NCBI RefSeq assembly: GCF_004341205.1
Contig: NZ_SLUL01000008.1
Coordinates: 62,001-126,000 of the forward strand
Direction of reading: 5' to 3'
Origin: Thermolongibacillus altinsuensis
GTDB taxonomy: Bacteria; Bacillota; Bacilli; Bacillales; Anoxybacillaceae
Length of the DNA stretch: 64,000 bases
Notes under the pieces: model-generated
What the model was told of the DNA's origin: nothing
Databases searched by the model: none
What the model saw: the letters and a program-made list of their open reading frames with translations, nothing else
Made by a program: the position numbers and the translations under genes
In this document: piece by piece, positions 27,193 through 35,857 of the stretch
How positions within the stretch are numbered: position 1 is the stretch's first letter
How the letters are laid out: the number at the start of each line of letters is the position of its first letter

Positions 27193-27302
27193 ATCCTTAC
27201 CTCCCTTATGTATAAAGCATACTTTCCAAAATGAAAACGTTATAAACAACTTTATTTTACTGTAAATTGTCGAGAAGGAAAAGCCCTACACCTCAAAATT
27301 TT

Positions 27303-27845
27303 TCAAAGAAAGAATGAGAAGAGAACAAGAAAAAGCCCCAGAGCTCCGGAAATAGAAAAATATAAAAATTTTAACCGCCACCCAACAAAAAGCCACAACA
27401 AACAGTTGAGCGTAATCGCAAGGCGCAACACCATCGTTTCTCCTGGAAAATACCATTCGCATATTCGAACGGAAAGAAGAAGTAAAATAAGCGCTCCGAT
27501 CATTAGCGGAATATGGATGAATGCGCGCTGCTTTGCAAAAAAAAGTACGGCACTCAAACAAATTATGACAAAAAGTGACAAAAGGAGCATTTGCAAAACG
27601 AAAGACAATTCAGTAAAATAAATGACAAGTAAAGTAATCGGTACCAACAGACAAATCGTTACAAGAAGTGATAAGCGCAGTAAACGCATAAAATTTTTGT
27701 TTCTTTTCTCTTTTTTTGTATATTCATGCTCGTTTCCTTCCGTATATAACGCTAATAAATAATCGCAATATTGTTCTGGTAAAAGGCGCGTCTGTTTCCA
27801 ATACTTAATTTCATTGATGATAATTTCTTTACGCTTTTGTTCCAT
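27303..27845 (-). CDS. Unknown multi-pass membrane protein between cccA and sigA
   Basis: A 180-residue protein I do not recognise by name. The first ~55 residues are soluble (EIKYWKQTRLLPEQYCDYLLALYTEG), with a short-helix motif reminiscent of the DUF2157-like N-terminus. Five or so hydrophobic segments follow, packed to the C-terminus with few charges. The ATG at 27845 is plausible, though the ribosome binding site is ordinary. It lies directly downstream of sigA but is separated from it by a strong terminator. No hairpin is visible after its stop. Confidence 0.65.
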   Translation of the reverse strand: MEQKRKEIIINEIKYWKQTRLLPEQYCDYLLALYTEGNEHEYTKKEKRNKNFMRLLRLSLLVTICLLVPITLLVIYFTELSFVLQMLLLSLFVIICLSAVLFFAKQRAFIHIPLMIGALILLLLSVRICEWYFPGETMVLRLAITLNCLLWLFVGWRLKFLYFSISGALGLFLVLFSFFL

Positions 27846-27861
27846 TGAATGCGCATTCCTT

Positions 27862-27911
27862 CCTAAAAAAAGAAATAGCTTACTTCTATTGTAAGAAGTA
27901 AACTATTTCTT
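27862..27911 (-). terminator. sigA terminator
   Basis: A long stem, AAGAAATAG and TACTTCT pairing with AGAAGTA and CTATTTCTT, followed by TTTTTT on the minus strand. Confidence 0.88.
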
Positions 27912-27919
27912 GTAAATGT

Positions 27920-29044
27920 TTATTCTAAAAAGTCTTTCAGGCGCTTGCTTCGGCTCGGATGACGCAATTTTCGCAACGCTTTTGCTTCAATTTGGCGAAT
28001 GCGCTCACGCGTCACGCCAAATACTTTTCCAACTTCTTCAAGCGTCCGCGTCCGTCCGTCATCTAATCCGAAGCGAAGACGAAGAACATTTTCTTCACGA
28101 TCTGTTAACGTATCAAGCACATCTTCTAACTGTTCTTTTAACAGTTCATAAGCTGCATGTTCAGCAGGAGAAGTTGTATCTTGGTCTTCAATGAAATCGC
28201 CTAAGTGAGAGTCGTCCTCTTCACCAATTGGGGTTTCAAGTGAAACAGGTTCTTGAGCGATTTTCAAAATTTCGCGAACTTTCTCTGGCGTTAAATCCAT
28301 TTCTTCCGCAATTTCTTCTGGAGTTGGTTCGCGGCCAAGATCTTGCAACAATTGACGCTGAACGCGAATAAGCTTGTTAATGGTTTCAACCATATGAACA
28401 GGGATGCGAATTGTCCGCGCTTGGTCAGCAATCGCTCGCGTAATCGCTTGACGGATCCACCAAGTGGCATACGTACTAAATTTATATCCTTTGCGGTAGT
28501 CAAACTTTTCAACAGCTTTAATTAAGCCCATATTTCCTTCTTGGATAAGGTCTAAAAAGAGCATTCCGCGACCGACATAGCGTTTTGCAATGCTTACAAC
28601 AAGGCGAAGGTTTGCTTCTGCCAAACGACGTTTCGCTTCTTCATCGCCTTGTTCGATTCGCTTCGCTAATTCAATTTCTTCTTCAGCAGACAACAACGGA
28701 ACTCGACCGATTTCTTTTAAATACATGCGGACAGGGTCATTAATTTTTACACCTGGCGGAACACTTAAATCATTTAAGTCAAACTCTTCTTCATCTTTCA
28801 CGAGATCATCTAAATCAGAATCGTCTAAATCAGGGTCATCTAAATCAGATTCACCGACCACTTCAATTCCTTGTTCATTTAAATATTCGTAATATTCATC
28901 CATTTGGTCAGAATCTAATTCAAATGGGGATAATCGTTCAGCAATTTCTTCGTACGTGAGAACACCGCGTTTTTTTCCTAATTCAACTAATTGCTCTTTT
29001 ACTTGCTCTAACGTTAATTCGGAATGTGTTGACTTTTCAGCCAT
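27920..29044 (-). CDS. sigA: RNA polymerase primary sigma factor SigA
   Basis: A 374-residue vegetative sigma factor. Order: a short acidic N-terminal region with a triple [15 protein letters not shown] repeat, region 1.2 ([16 protein letters not shown]), region 2 with the -10-reading helix ([15 protein letters not shown]), region 3, and region 4 with the -35 helix-turn-helix ([20 protein letters not shown]). The ATG at 29044 follows GGAGGGGAATCG and overlaps dnaG by eight bases. It terminates at the strong hairpin downstream. Confidence 0.97.
   Translation of the reverse strand: MAEKSTHSELTLEQVKEQLVELGKKRGVLTYEEIAERLSPFELDSDQMDEYYEYLNEQGIEVVGESDLDDPDLDDSDLDDLVKDEEEFDLNDLSVPPGVKINDPVRMYLKEIGRVPLLSAEEEIELAKRIEQGDEEAKRRLAEANLRLVVSIAKRYVGRGMLFLDLIQEGNMGLIKAVEKFDYRKGYKFSTYATWWIRQAITRAIADQARTIRIPVHMVETINKLIRVQRQLLQDLGREPTPEEIAEEMDLTPEKVREILKIAQEPVSLETPIGEEDDSHLGDFIEDQDTTSPAEHAAYELLKEQLEDVLDTLTDREENVLRLRFGLDDGRTRTLEEVGKVFGVTRERIRQIEAKALRKLRHPSRSKRLKDFLE
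28806..28850 (-). repeat. Three in-frame 15-bp tandem repeats within sigA
   Basis: Three consecutive 15-mers at 28806-28820, 28821-28835 and 28836-28850 share the core CTAAATCAG and differ at only a few positions. They encode [10 protein letters not shown] and SDLDD in the acidic N-terminal region. Confidence 0.9.
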
Positions 29045-30857
29045 CGATTCCCCTCCTTCCAAAACTTGAAGAAATAGAATGTAATGATTTTTTAATCATT
29101 AAAATTTCGCTGGCAATCATCGCTGCTTGCTTGTAGTCCTTTTGTCTTTCTGCTTCGCGCAACTGCTCCTCTTTTTGTTTGAGCATTTGCCATTTCGGAT
29201 AATTTAATACACATTGAATGTAGTCTCGCAACTCTGCTTCGGACACATGTTCATTGATCAATAACATCGATAATTCCGTGGCAACTCCCTTTAAGTGCGA
29301 ATCCGGCAACCGCTCGATAAATGAACTAACATCCGGTTCGTTTCCTTCTTCGTAAAAAGCGTATAAATAAGCGACAATCGCCCGATGCTCTTCAATATTA
29401 AAAGCGCCTTGGATCGCATTTTGAACCGTTAAAGCAATTTCCTTATCGCGCAACATGTGCGCAATCAACATTCTTTCCGCATTGTGGAAAGCGGGGAGCA
29501 ATTTCGTATTAGCTACAGGCCGCGGAATTTCAATCTTTTTTTGCGCCTTTTTTCGAGTGCGCTCATACGATTTGATTTGTTCGCGTAACACATCAAACGA
29601 AATGGAAAATTCGTTTGCTAATTGGCGCAAATAATGATCAACTTCAATCGCATTGTTTAATTGACTAATCTCTTTCACAGCGTCTTCTATATAGCGAAGG
29701 CGTTCGCTCTCATCTTGAAGATTCCGACCTTTTTTCAAGTAATTTAGCTTAAACGCCGTTAATGAGATACTTGCGTCAATTACGTCCGCTTTGAAGCGTT
29801 CAGGACCATATTGACGAACATAGTCATCCGGATCTAGCCCTTCCGGCATTGTAGCAACTTTAACATAACATCCGGCTTCTGCAAGCATTTCCGCTGCTCG
29901 AAGCGTGGCATCTACACCTGCTCGATCTCCGTCGTAGCAAATAATAACAGACTCTGCATTGCGACGAATCGTCCTCGCTTGTTCTTCTGATAATGCGGTT
30001 CCCATCGTGGCAACTGCATGATGGATTCCTGCACGTACAGCGGCAATGACGTCAGCAAATCCTTCAAACAAAACCGCTTGTTGTTTTTGCCGAATATGTA
30101 GCCGTGCTTCATGAAAATGATAGAGAATTTTTCTTTTATTGAAAATAGAAGTTTCTGGGCTATTTACATATTTCGGCTCACCGCTACCAACAATTCTTCC
30201 TGAAAAAGCAACCGTTTCGCCTTGGTGATTATGAATCGGAAACATAATGCGGTTGCGAAAACGGTCAAAGTAAGAACCATCTTCCTCTTTTTTACTAACA
30301 AGACCAGCTTTCTCCATTAGCTGCAACGAAAAACCTTTGCTTGCCAAAAATTTCGTTGCTGCATCCCATGAATTCAACGCATAACCAATTTCAAACTGAT
30401 CGATGATTTCACGGGTGAAGCCGCGGCTCAACAAATAATCAAGGGCAACTTGCCCTTCTTTCGTATGAATAAGCAAATGATGATAAAATTTTTTCAGAAG
30501 ATTATGCGCTGCAATCATTGCAGCCGTCTCTGTTCCATTTGCAGTTGGGCGATCATCAATATGCGACAGATCGATGTTCGCTTTTGGGGCTAAACGCTTG
30601 ACCGCCTCGATAAAAGTGAGGCCTTCCATCTCCATCAGGAAAGAAAAAACGTTGCCGCCTGCCCCGCAACCAAAGCAATGGTAAATTTGTTTTTCTGGTG
30701 ACACGGAAAACGACGGTGTTTTTTCGCCATGGAAAGGACATAGTCCAAAGTAGTTTCTTCCTTGTTTTTTTAACTGAACATATTCGCTGACGATTTCAAC
30801 AATATCGACGGAACGACGAATGGATTCAATCGTTTCCTCAGGAATGCGATATCCCAT
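29037..30857 (-). CDS. dnaG: DNA primase DnaG
   Basis: A 606-residue primase. The N-terminal zinc ribbon is [13 protein letters not shown] ... CFGCGAGG, the TOPRIM catalytic core contains EGFADVIAA and [11 protein letters not shown], and the C-terminal helical domain binds replicative helicase. It makes the RNA primers for replication. The ATG at 30857 has only a modest ribosome binding site. It precedes sigA with an 8-bp overlap, as in the classical sigma operon, but without the upstream yqxD gene of B. subtilis. Confidence 0.96.
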   Translation of the reverse strand: MGYRIPEETIESIRRSVDIVEIVSEYVQLKKQGRNYFGLCPFHGEKTPSFSVSPEKQIYHCFGCGAGGNVFSFLMEMEGLTFIEAVKRLAPKANIDLSHIDDRPTANGTETAAMIAAHNLLKKFYHHLLIHTKEGQVALDYLLSRGFTREIIDQFEIGYALNSWDAATKFLASKGFSLQLMEKAGLVSKKEEDGSYFDRFRNRIMFPIHNHQGETVAFSGRIVGSGEPKYVNSPETSIFNKRKILYHFHEARLHIRQKQQAVLFEGFADVIAAVRAGIHHAVATMGTALSEEQARTIRRNAESVIICYDGDRAGVDATLRAAEMLAEAGCYVKVATMPEGLDPDDYVRQYGPERFKADVIDASISLTAFKLNYLKKGRNLQDESERLRYIEDAVKEISQLNNAIEVDHYLRQLANEFSISFDVLREQIKSYERTRKKAQKKIEIPRPVANTKLLPAFHNAERMLIAHMLRDKEIALTVQNAIQGAFNIEEHRAIVAYLYAFYEEGNEPDVSSFIERLPDSHLKGVATELSMLLINEHVSEAELRDYIQCVLNYPKWQMLKQKEEQLREAERQKDYKQAAMIASEILMIKKSLHSISSSFGRRGIDG

Positions 30858-30957
30858 GGCTTACAACAGCTCCACGATTTTGACATATTTTTTCATTTTT
30901 CGACATGATCGCTTCTTATAACAGAAGGGTCACCTTTGTTTAACAACCGTGCTTTCT

Positions 30958-30986
30958 TTATTCTACACGGTCGAAAAGAATCCTTC
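30958..30986 (-). promoter_or_regulatory. Candidate sigma-H promoter of dnaG-sigA, within a 320-bp gap
   Basis: GAAGGATTC (30978-30986), 11 bases, GTAGAATAA (30958-30966) on the minus strand fits the sigma-H consensus RNAGGAWWW-N11-RNNGAATWW. In B. subtilis the sigA operon has a sigma-H promoter (P3). The 320-base gap 30858-31180 otherwise holds an extended -10 (TGATAAAAT, near 31080) with no clear -35, the ppsR terminator, and no convincing gene. Confidence 0.6.
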
Positions 30987-31129
30987 TTTTTTTCAAAAAA
31001 TCTTGTCGAAAATTCCGATGCATCGTTACTTGACAATCAGCTATAAATAGTTTATTCGTCCTATCTTAAGTCTAAACCTATTTTATCACAATTTTTTATT
31101 ATAATATAAAAAATTGAACTTGGCTATAG

Positions 31130-31167
31130 AAAAATAAATAGCACATCTCACCTTTTGCGATGTGCTA
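31130..31167 (-). terminator. ppsR terminator
   Basis: Perfect 9-bp stem TAGCACATC / GATGTGCTA (31139-31167), then TTTATTTTTC on the minus strand. Confidence 0.85.
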
Positions 31168-31180
31168 CAACAATGAACGC

Positions 31181-31987
31181 TTACTTTCGTCGCTTTTCTA
31201 TAATGTTCATAATGACATTGGCTGTTTCTTCCACTGCCTTATTTGTCACATCGATCACATCACAGCCAATTTTAGCTACAATTTCATCAAAATAGTTTAA
31301 CTCCTCTTTAATGCGATCAATGTTGGCATAAATAGCTCCATCATCTAAACCAAGCGACTTCAAGCGTTCTCTCCGAATATGGTTAAGCTTTTCAGGGCTA
31401 ATTTTTAAACCGAAACATTTTTTTGGAGAAACTTTAAACAGTTCTTCTGGCGGTTCAACTTCTGGAACAATTGGTACGTTAGCGACTTTAAAACGTTTAT
31501 GTGCCAAATATTGCGAAAGCGGTGTTTTTGAAGTACGCGATACGCCGATTAACACAATATCGGCACGCAAAATTCCACGAGGGTCGCGACCGTCATCATA
31601 TTTGACAGCGAACTCGATTGCTTCGATTTTTTTGAAATAGTCTTCATCAAGAACGCGAACAGGCCCCGGCTCGCAACGTGGCGTCATTCCAAATCGATCT
31701 TGCATTTTTTCAATAAGAGGACCGATGATATCATAAACTTCTACTCCTTCGCGGGCCGCTTCGGTCAAAAGAAACTCACGCATTTCTGGAACGACCAGCG
31801 TGAAGGCGATAATCGCTCGATTCATTTTGGCCAAAGCAACGACTTCGGCAAGCGTTTCTTTATCCTCTACATACGGGATGCGTTTAAACTGAATCGATGC
31901 AGCATTAAATTGGCTCGCTGCCGCCTTTACGACAAGCTCGGCCGTCTCTCCGACTGAATCGGATACGACGTACACTAAATGATTCAT
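31181..31987 (-). CDS. ppsR: PPDK/PEP synthase regulatory protein (bifunctional kinase/phosphorylase)
   Basis: A 268-residue DUF299 protein. The N-terminal [13 protein letters not shown] and the P-loop [15 protein letters not shown] are diagnostic. These enzymes switch pyruvate phosphate dikinase or PEP synthase off and on by ADP-dependent phosphorylation and phosphate-dependent removal. In B. subtilis the equivalent yqfL is co-transcribed with ccpN, as appears here (12-bp gap). No ppdK or ppsA gene lies in the window. Confidence 0.9.
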   Translation of the reverse strand: MNHLVYVVSDSVGETAELVVKAAASQFNAASIQFKRIPYVEDKETLAEVVALAKMNRAIIAFTLVVPEMREFLLTEAAREGVEVYDIIGPLIEKMQDRFGMTPRCEPGPVRVLDEDYFKKIEAIEFAVKYDDGRDPRGILRADIVLIGVSRTSKTPLSQYLAHKRFKVANVPIVPEVEPPEELFKVSPKKCFGLKISPEKLNHIRRERLKSLGLDDGAIYANIDRIKEELNYFDEIVAKIGCDVIDVTNKAVEETANVIMNIIEKRRK

Positions 31988-31999
31988 TTTATTCCCCCT

Positions 32000-32599
32000 C
32001 TAAAGCACATCTTCTTTTGCTAGTGCAACTAATACTTTCGTCATATTCGTTTTCGTAATTCGCCCCACCACTTCGTAGCCTTTGTCCGTTTTTTTCACAA
32101 CGGGCATCGCATCAATTTGTTTTTCAATGAGCTTTTGTGCGACATCGATTAACAAATCATCTTTTTCACAAAATGTAATATTCGGCATTCTTGTCATAAT
32201 GATATTAACAGGAATGGACGTTAATTCTTGTTTTCCAATACTTGCACGAAGCAAATCTTTGCGCGAAAGCACCCCGACGAGTAACGAATCATCATCAACA
32301 ACAAACAAAGTACCAACATCTTCCAAAAACATCGTGACGATCGCATCATACACACTGACATTTTCATTAACGACAACAGGAATGGATTGATAATCGCTCA
32401 CTTTAATTTTTTTTATTTTATCAGCTAACAGTTGTGAGCCTGTTTTTCCTGTATAAAAATAACCAACGCGCGGCCTTGCTTCTAAATAACCGGCCATCGT
32501 TAAAATCGCCAAATCCGGACGCAACGTTGCCCTCGTTAAATTTAACTTCTCAGCGATATGCTCTCCAGTAATCGGTCCGTGATCTTTGACGATTTGCAA
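32000..32599 (-). CDS. ccpN: Transcriptional repressor CcpN (start uncertain)
   Basis: At least 199 residues: an N-terminal winged helix (GEHIAEKLNLTRATLRPDLAIL) and two CBS domains, as in B. subtilis CcpN, which represses gluconeogenic genes. The TTG at 32599 is the first standard start in frame, but the frame stays open upstream and encodes TIELNKRQEQI, which matches the B. subtilis N-terminus (STIELNKRQEHI). The expected GTG AGC at 32634-32639 is out of frame by one base. Either an extra base exists near 32633, or initiation is unusual (for example ATC at 32629). Confidence 0.85.
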   Translation of the reverse strand: MQIVKDHGPITGEHIAEKLNLTRATLRPDLAILTMAGYLEARPRVGYFYTGKTGSQLLADKIKKIKVSDYQSIPVVVNENVSVYDAIVTMFLEDVGTLFVVDDDSLLVGVLSRKDLLRASIGKQELTSIPVNIIMTRMPNITFCEKDDLLIDVAQKLIEKQIDAMPVVKKTDKGYEVVGRITKTNMTKVLVALAKEDVL

Positions 32600-32699
32600 A
32601 ATTTGTTCTTGGCGTTTGTTCAGTTCGATTGTCGCTCACCACCTTCAAATAGGTTATACTTATAAGACAATAGTATATCTCAATTATGTATTTTGCAAA

Positions 32700-32735
32700 C
32701 AAAAGTCGCAAGCGGACGAAGTGGTTTGTCCGCTT
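32700..32735 (-). terminator. recO hairpin terminator
   Basis: Perfect 8-bp stem AAGCGGAC / GTCCGCTT, followed on the minus strand by GCGACTTTTG. The U-run is weak. Confidence 0.55.
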
Positions 32736-32746
32736 GTTTCATTGTG

Positions 32747-33502
32747 CTATTTCCATGTTTGCTTCAAAGAATCGATTTGTTGCAAAAACCGCTTCGTCTT
32801 CAACGTGAGTCCAGAGTATTCATCATAATATGCCGAGATGATTTGATTTAGTTCTCGTTTTGTTTCTTCCTTCACGTTGATTTTGCCGAGACGCGATAAA
32901 TCAAAATAATAAAATAGACGAAGCAGCTTTAATGTGTGAACAGACATCGGCAGACGGTGTGGATCATGCTCGAAGCAACGATGGCAAAGAAATCCTCCTT
33001 CTTTTAAGGAAAAAGCAAACGTCCCTTCCGTACTTCCGCAAAGGGCACATCCATCCAATTTCGGATATAACCCTAGCACATTTAACATTTTCATTTCATA
33101 AATATACGTTAATATTTCGGCATCTAACCCTTCATTGATGTACGTTAATGTTTGTAGAAGAAGTTCAAACAAATACGGATCTGGACGTTTTTCTTCTACC
33201 GCTTTGTCCGTTAGTTCAACAATGTAAGAGGCATAAGCCGTTAAAAAAATATCTTCGCGAATGTTGCGCATCGTTGCAATCATTTCGCCTTGTTGTAAAC
33301 TTCCTATTCCGCGGCTTTTTTGAATGAGAAAATATCCATATGTAAACAGCTGTGTGACAGCGGAAAGGCGGCTGTTTGGCTTTTTTGCCCCTCGAGCCAT
33401 CACAGCCACCTTTCCCCACTGCCTTGTCAAAAGCGTCACAATTTTATTGGTTTCACCGTAATCGATCGTTCGAATCACAATTCCTTCACACTTTTCAAAC
33501 AT
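32747..33502 (-). CDS. recO: DNA repair protein RecO
   Basis: A 251-residue recombination mediator. An OB-fold N-terminal domain ([20 protein letters not shown]) precedes a helical domain holding a zinc site with CALCG and CHRC. It loads RecA onto single-stranded DNA with RecR. The ATG at 33502 matches the B. subtilis start; a GTG two codons earlier is also possible. B. subtilis has glyQS downstream, absent here. Confidence 0.94.
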   Translation of the reverse strand: MFEKCEGIVIRTIDYGETNKIVTLLTRQWGKVAVMARGAKKPNSRLSAVTQLFTYGYFLIQKSRGIGSLQQGEMIATMRNIREDIFLTAYASYIVELTDKAVEEKRPDPYLFELLLQTLTYINEGLDAEILTYIYEMKMLNVLGLYPKLDGCALCGSTEGTFAFSLKEGGFLCHRCFEHDPHRLPMSVHTLKLLRLFYYFDLSRLGKINVKEETKRELNQIISAYYDEYSGLTLKTKRFLQQIDSLKQTWK

Positions 33503-33528
33503 CGCCACATAACCTTCCGTTTAACAGC

Positions 33529-33672
33529 TTAAAAAACCGGATAATCCGCTTGTGTCAATGTCTGTTCTTCATCATCCAATTTCTCCTGCTTTTCCCGCTC
33601 CAACTCCTTAAAAAGGAGATACGTATCAATATTGCCTGTTTGGCTAAAAAGTTTCCAGGTGAAATCGAGCAT
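33529..33672 (-). CDS. yqzL: Small protein YqzL
   Basis: A 47-residue protein beginning MLDFTWKLFSQTGNIDTYL and ending TLTQADYPVF. Length, sequence pattern and position between era and recO match B. subtilis YqzL. The middle is a charged helix (FKELEREKQEK). The ATG at 33672 follows GGAAAGGTG. The function is unknown. Confidence 0.85.
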   Translation of the reverse strand: MLDFTWKLFSQTGNIDTYLLFKELEREKQEKLDDEEQTLTQADYPVF

Positions 33673-33791
33673 CGAACCACACCTTTCCGCCGTAAAGGCA
33701 TATGATTGAATCCATTATCTATGGTGAGTAAACCGCTCAAACTTATTTTACCCTCGTATACTCACAACGATGTTGCATAAAATTTAACAGC

Positions 33792-34700
33792 TCAATATTG
33801 ATCTTCTCGATAACCGAGATCCCGAAGTTGCGATAACTTGTTGCGCCAATCTTTTTGAACCTTTACCCACAGTTCTAAAAACACTTTCGAACCTAAAAGA
33901 GCTTCAATATCCATTCGCGCGCGCTGACCAATTTCTTTCAACATTTGCCCGCGCTTACCAATAATAATTCCTTTTTGTGAATCACGCTCGACAATAATCG
34001 TCGCTGCCACATAGACCGTATCGCTGTTTTCGCGGCGCTCAATTGACTCAACGACGACAGCAACCGAATGCGGCACTTCTTCGCGCGTCAAGTGAAGCAC
34101 TTTTTCACGAATTAATTCCGCAATAATAAATCGTTCTGGATGATCTGTCACTTGATCTGCTGGATAATATTGCGGTCCTTCTGGTAAATATTTTTTAATT
34201 TGCTCTAACAATGTTTCAACGTTGTTTCCTTGGAGAGCAGAGATCGGAACCACTTCTGCAAACGAGTGGCGTGAACGGTATTGGTCAATAAGCGGCAACA
34301 GATCATCTGGATGCACTTCGTCGATTTTATTGATGACTAGAAAAACAGGAGTATCCACCTGTTTCAAGCGCTCCATAATAAATTCATCGCCACGTCCAAG
34401 TCCTTCGACTGCATCGACCATAAATAAAATCAAATCAACCTCTTGAAGGGCGCTTTGAGCGACCTTCACCATAAAATCACCAAGCTTATGCTTTGGTTTA
34501 TGAATACCTGGCGTATCAATAAAAATGATTTGTGTATCATCCGTTGTATAAACACCTTGAATTTTATTGCGCGTCGTTTGTGGTTTATCGCTCATGATCG
34601 CAATTTTTTGCCCAATGACTCGATTTAAAAACGTCGATTTTCCTACGTTCGGTCGTCCGATAATCGCTACAAATCCTGATTTATATCCTTCCTTAATCAT
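33792..34700 (-). CDS. era: GTPase Era
   Basis: A 302-residue GTPase: G1 [10 protein letters not shown]2 region TTRN, G3 DTPG, G4 NKID, then a C-terminal KH domain ([17 protein letters not shown]). It binds 16S rRNA during 30S maturation. The ATG at 34700 follows GGAGGG by five bases. In B. subtilis cdd lies between dgkA and era; only 73 bases separate them here. Confidence 0.96.
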   Translation of the reverse strand: MIKEGYKSGFVAIIGRPNVGKSTFLNRVIGQKIAIMSDKPQTTRNKIQGVYTTDDTQIIFIDTPGIHKPKHKLGDFMVKVAQSALQEVDLILFMVDAVEGLGRGDEFIMERLKQVDTPVFLVINKIDEVHPDDLLPLIDQYRSRHSFAEVVPISALQGNNVETLLEQIKKYLPEGPQYYPADQVTDHPERFIIAELIREKVLHLTREEVPHSVAVVVESIERRENSDTVYVAATIIVERDSQKGIIIGKRGQMLKEIGQRARMDIEALLGSKVFLELWVKVQKDWRNKLSQLRDLGYREDQY

Positions 34701-34773
34701 GGAACCCTCCATCGATTGATTTATTTCGCTGTATTATTTATTTTATCAAAAAATGAACGCGATTTCATCATTA

Positions 34774-35163
34774 TCACCAAAAATGTAAAGAATATTTAAA
34801 AAAATGAACAAGGTGCGGAATAAAAATAACGACTCCAATGATGATCGAAATGAAAGCAAAAAGGAAGACAGCTCCTGCTGCTATATCTTTCGCAGCTTTC
34901 GCAAGCGGATGATATTCATCAGTTGCTAAATCAACCACTCGCTCAATCGCTGTATTGATCATTTCTAAACTAAGCACAATTCCAATTGTGATGAGCAAAA
35001 TGAGCCATTCGATTTTTGAGATTTTGAAAATGATGGCTGCTATGACAACGATCGCCGCCATCAGCACATGAATTCGCATATTTCGTTCCGCTTGAATGGC
35101 CGCTTTCACACCCGACCATGCGTGCGAAAAACTTTTGCGCAATCGCTCCCGTTTTCGCATCAT
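34774..35163 (-). CDS. dgkA: Undecaprenol kinase (DgkA family)
   Basis: A 129-residue integral membrane kinase with three membrane segments and the conserved active-site region ERNMRIH ... LEMINTAIERVVDLATDEYHPLAKAAKDIAAGAV. In Gram-positives this family phosphorylates undecaprenol rather than diacylglycerol, recycling the lipid carrier. Two adjacent ATGs (35163, 35160) are possible. It starts four bases after ybeY stops. Confidence 0.92.
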   Translation of the reverse strand: MMRKRERLRKSFSHAWSGVKAAIQAERNMRIHVLMAAIVVIAAIIFKISKIEWLILLITIGIVLSLEMINTAIERVVDLATDEYHPLAKAAKDIAAGAVFLFAFISIIIGVVIFIPHLVHFFKYSLHFW

Positions 35164-35166
35164 TTC

Positions 35167-35637
35167 TCATCTTTTCAATCCATATTTTTGAAGAATTTCT
35201 TCTTGCTTCGCAAACATGACTTTCTCTTCTTCTTCCGTCTCATGATCGTAACCAAGCAAGTGTAAAAAGCCATGAACAGCTAAAAAACCAAGCTCTCGCA
35301 TAAAGGAGTGCCCATACTCTTCTGCTTGCTGCCGCGCTTTCGGTACCGAAATAATGATATCGCCTAAAACAGGGGGCAAATCGACACCGACCACCTCAAT
35401 TTCTCCTTCCCCCATTTCCTCAAGGGCAAACGAAATCACATCTGTCGGTTGATCTTTTCCGCGATAATCGCGATTAATTTCGCGAATTTTTTCGTTATCA
35501 ACAAAGGTAATGCTCACTTCGGCACCGTCACGGACATTTTCTCCATCCGCTGCCGTATTTAACAATTGCTCAAGCAAGTCCATTTGCTCCTCTGTAATTT
35601 CGTTTGTTTCATCAATAAAGTCAATAATAAGACCCAT
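35167..35637 (-). CDS. ybeY: Endoribonuclease / rRNA maturation factor YbeY
   Basis: A 156-residue metalloprotein. The zinc motif H-x3-H-x5-H appears as HGFLHLLGYDH, and TDVISFALEE is conserved. It helps process the 3' end of 16S rRNA. The ATG at 35637 follows AAAAGGAG, which overlaps the stop codon of the 36-residue ORF upstream, so the two may be coupled. phoH follows the usual order, but pgpH is missing. Confidence 0.94.
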   Translation of the reverse strand: MGLIIDFIDETNEITEEQMDLLEQLLNTAADGENVRDGAEVSITFVDNEKIREINRDYRGKDQPTDVISFALEEMGEGEIEVVGVDLPPVLGDIIISVPKARQQAEEYGHSFMRELGFLAVHGFLHLLGYDHETEEEEKVMFAKQEEILQKYGLKR

Positions 35638-35641
35638 TTTT

Positions 35642-35752
35642 TCATCTCCTTTTAATGTGATGAATATTCAATGAACGAATGAAAGTAACGCATAAAGCAT
35701 AAATCATTGTTAGGACAAGTGCAAGCGACGGAGCCGCTCCCTTAAACAACAT
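35642..35752 (-). CDS. Small hydrophobic ORF between phoH and ybeY
   Basis: A 36-residue frame (MLFKGAAPSLALVLTM ... SLNIHHIKRR) with one predicted membrane segment flanked by a basic C-terminus. Its stop codon overlaps the ybeY ribosome binding site. The upstream site is weak (GAAAG). It lies where Bacillus relatives carry pgpH (yqfF), but I see no HD or 7TM signature. It may be a genuine small membrane protein, a remnant, or chance. Confidence 0.35.
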   Translation of the reverse strand: MLFKGAAPSLALVLTMIYALCVTFIRSLNIHHIKRR

Positions 35753-35819
35753 GCTTTCAATCATTAAAATGACAAATTTCGTAAATGATCATACCGATCG
35801 ATCTAAAGCAAATTGAAGC

Positions 35820-35857
35820 ACAAAAATGACCCATGCTATAAAGATGGGTCATTTTTT
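35820..35857 (-). terminator. phoH terminator
   Basis: Perfect 13-bp stem AAAAATGACCCAT / ATGGGTCATTTTT, with A/T flanks; it overlaps the phoH stop. It separates phoH from ybeY, so ybeY probably has its own promoter. Confidence 0.88.

Noticed and set aside
31031-31059. TTGACA on the plus strand in the dnaG-ppsR gap
   Set aside because: The matching -10 (TATTCG) is poor and it points into the convergent end of ppsR with no gene to serve.
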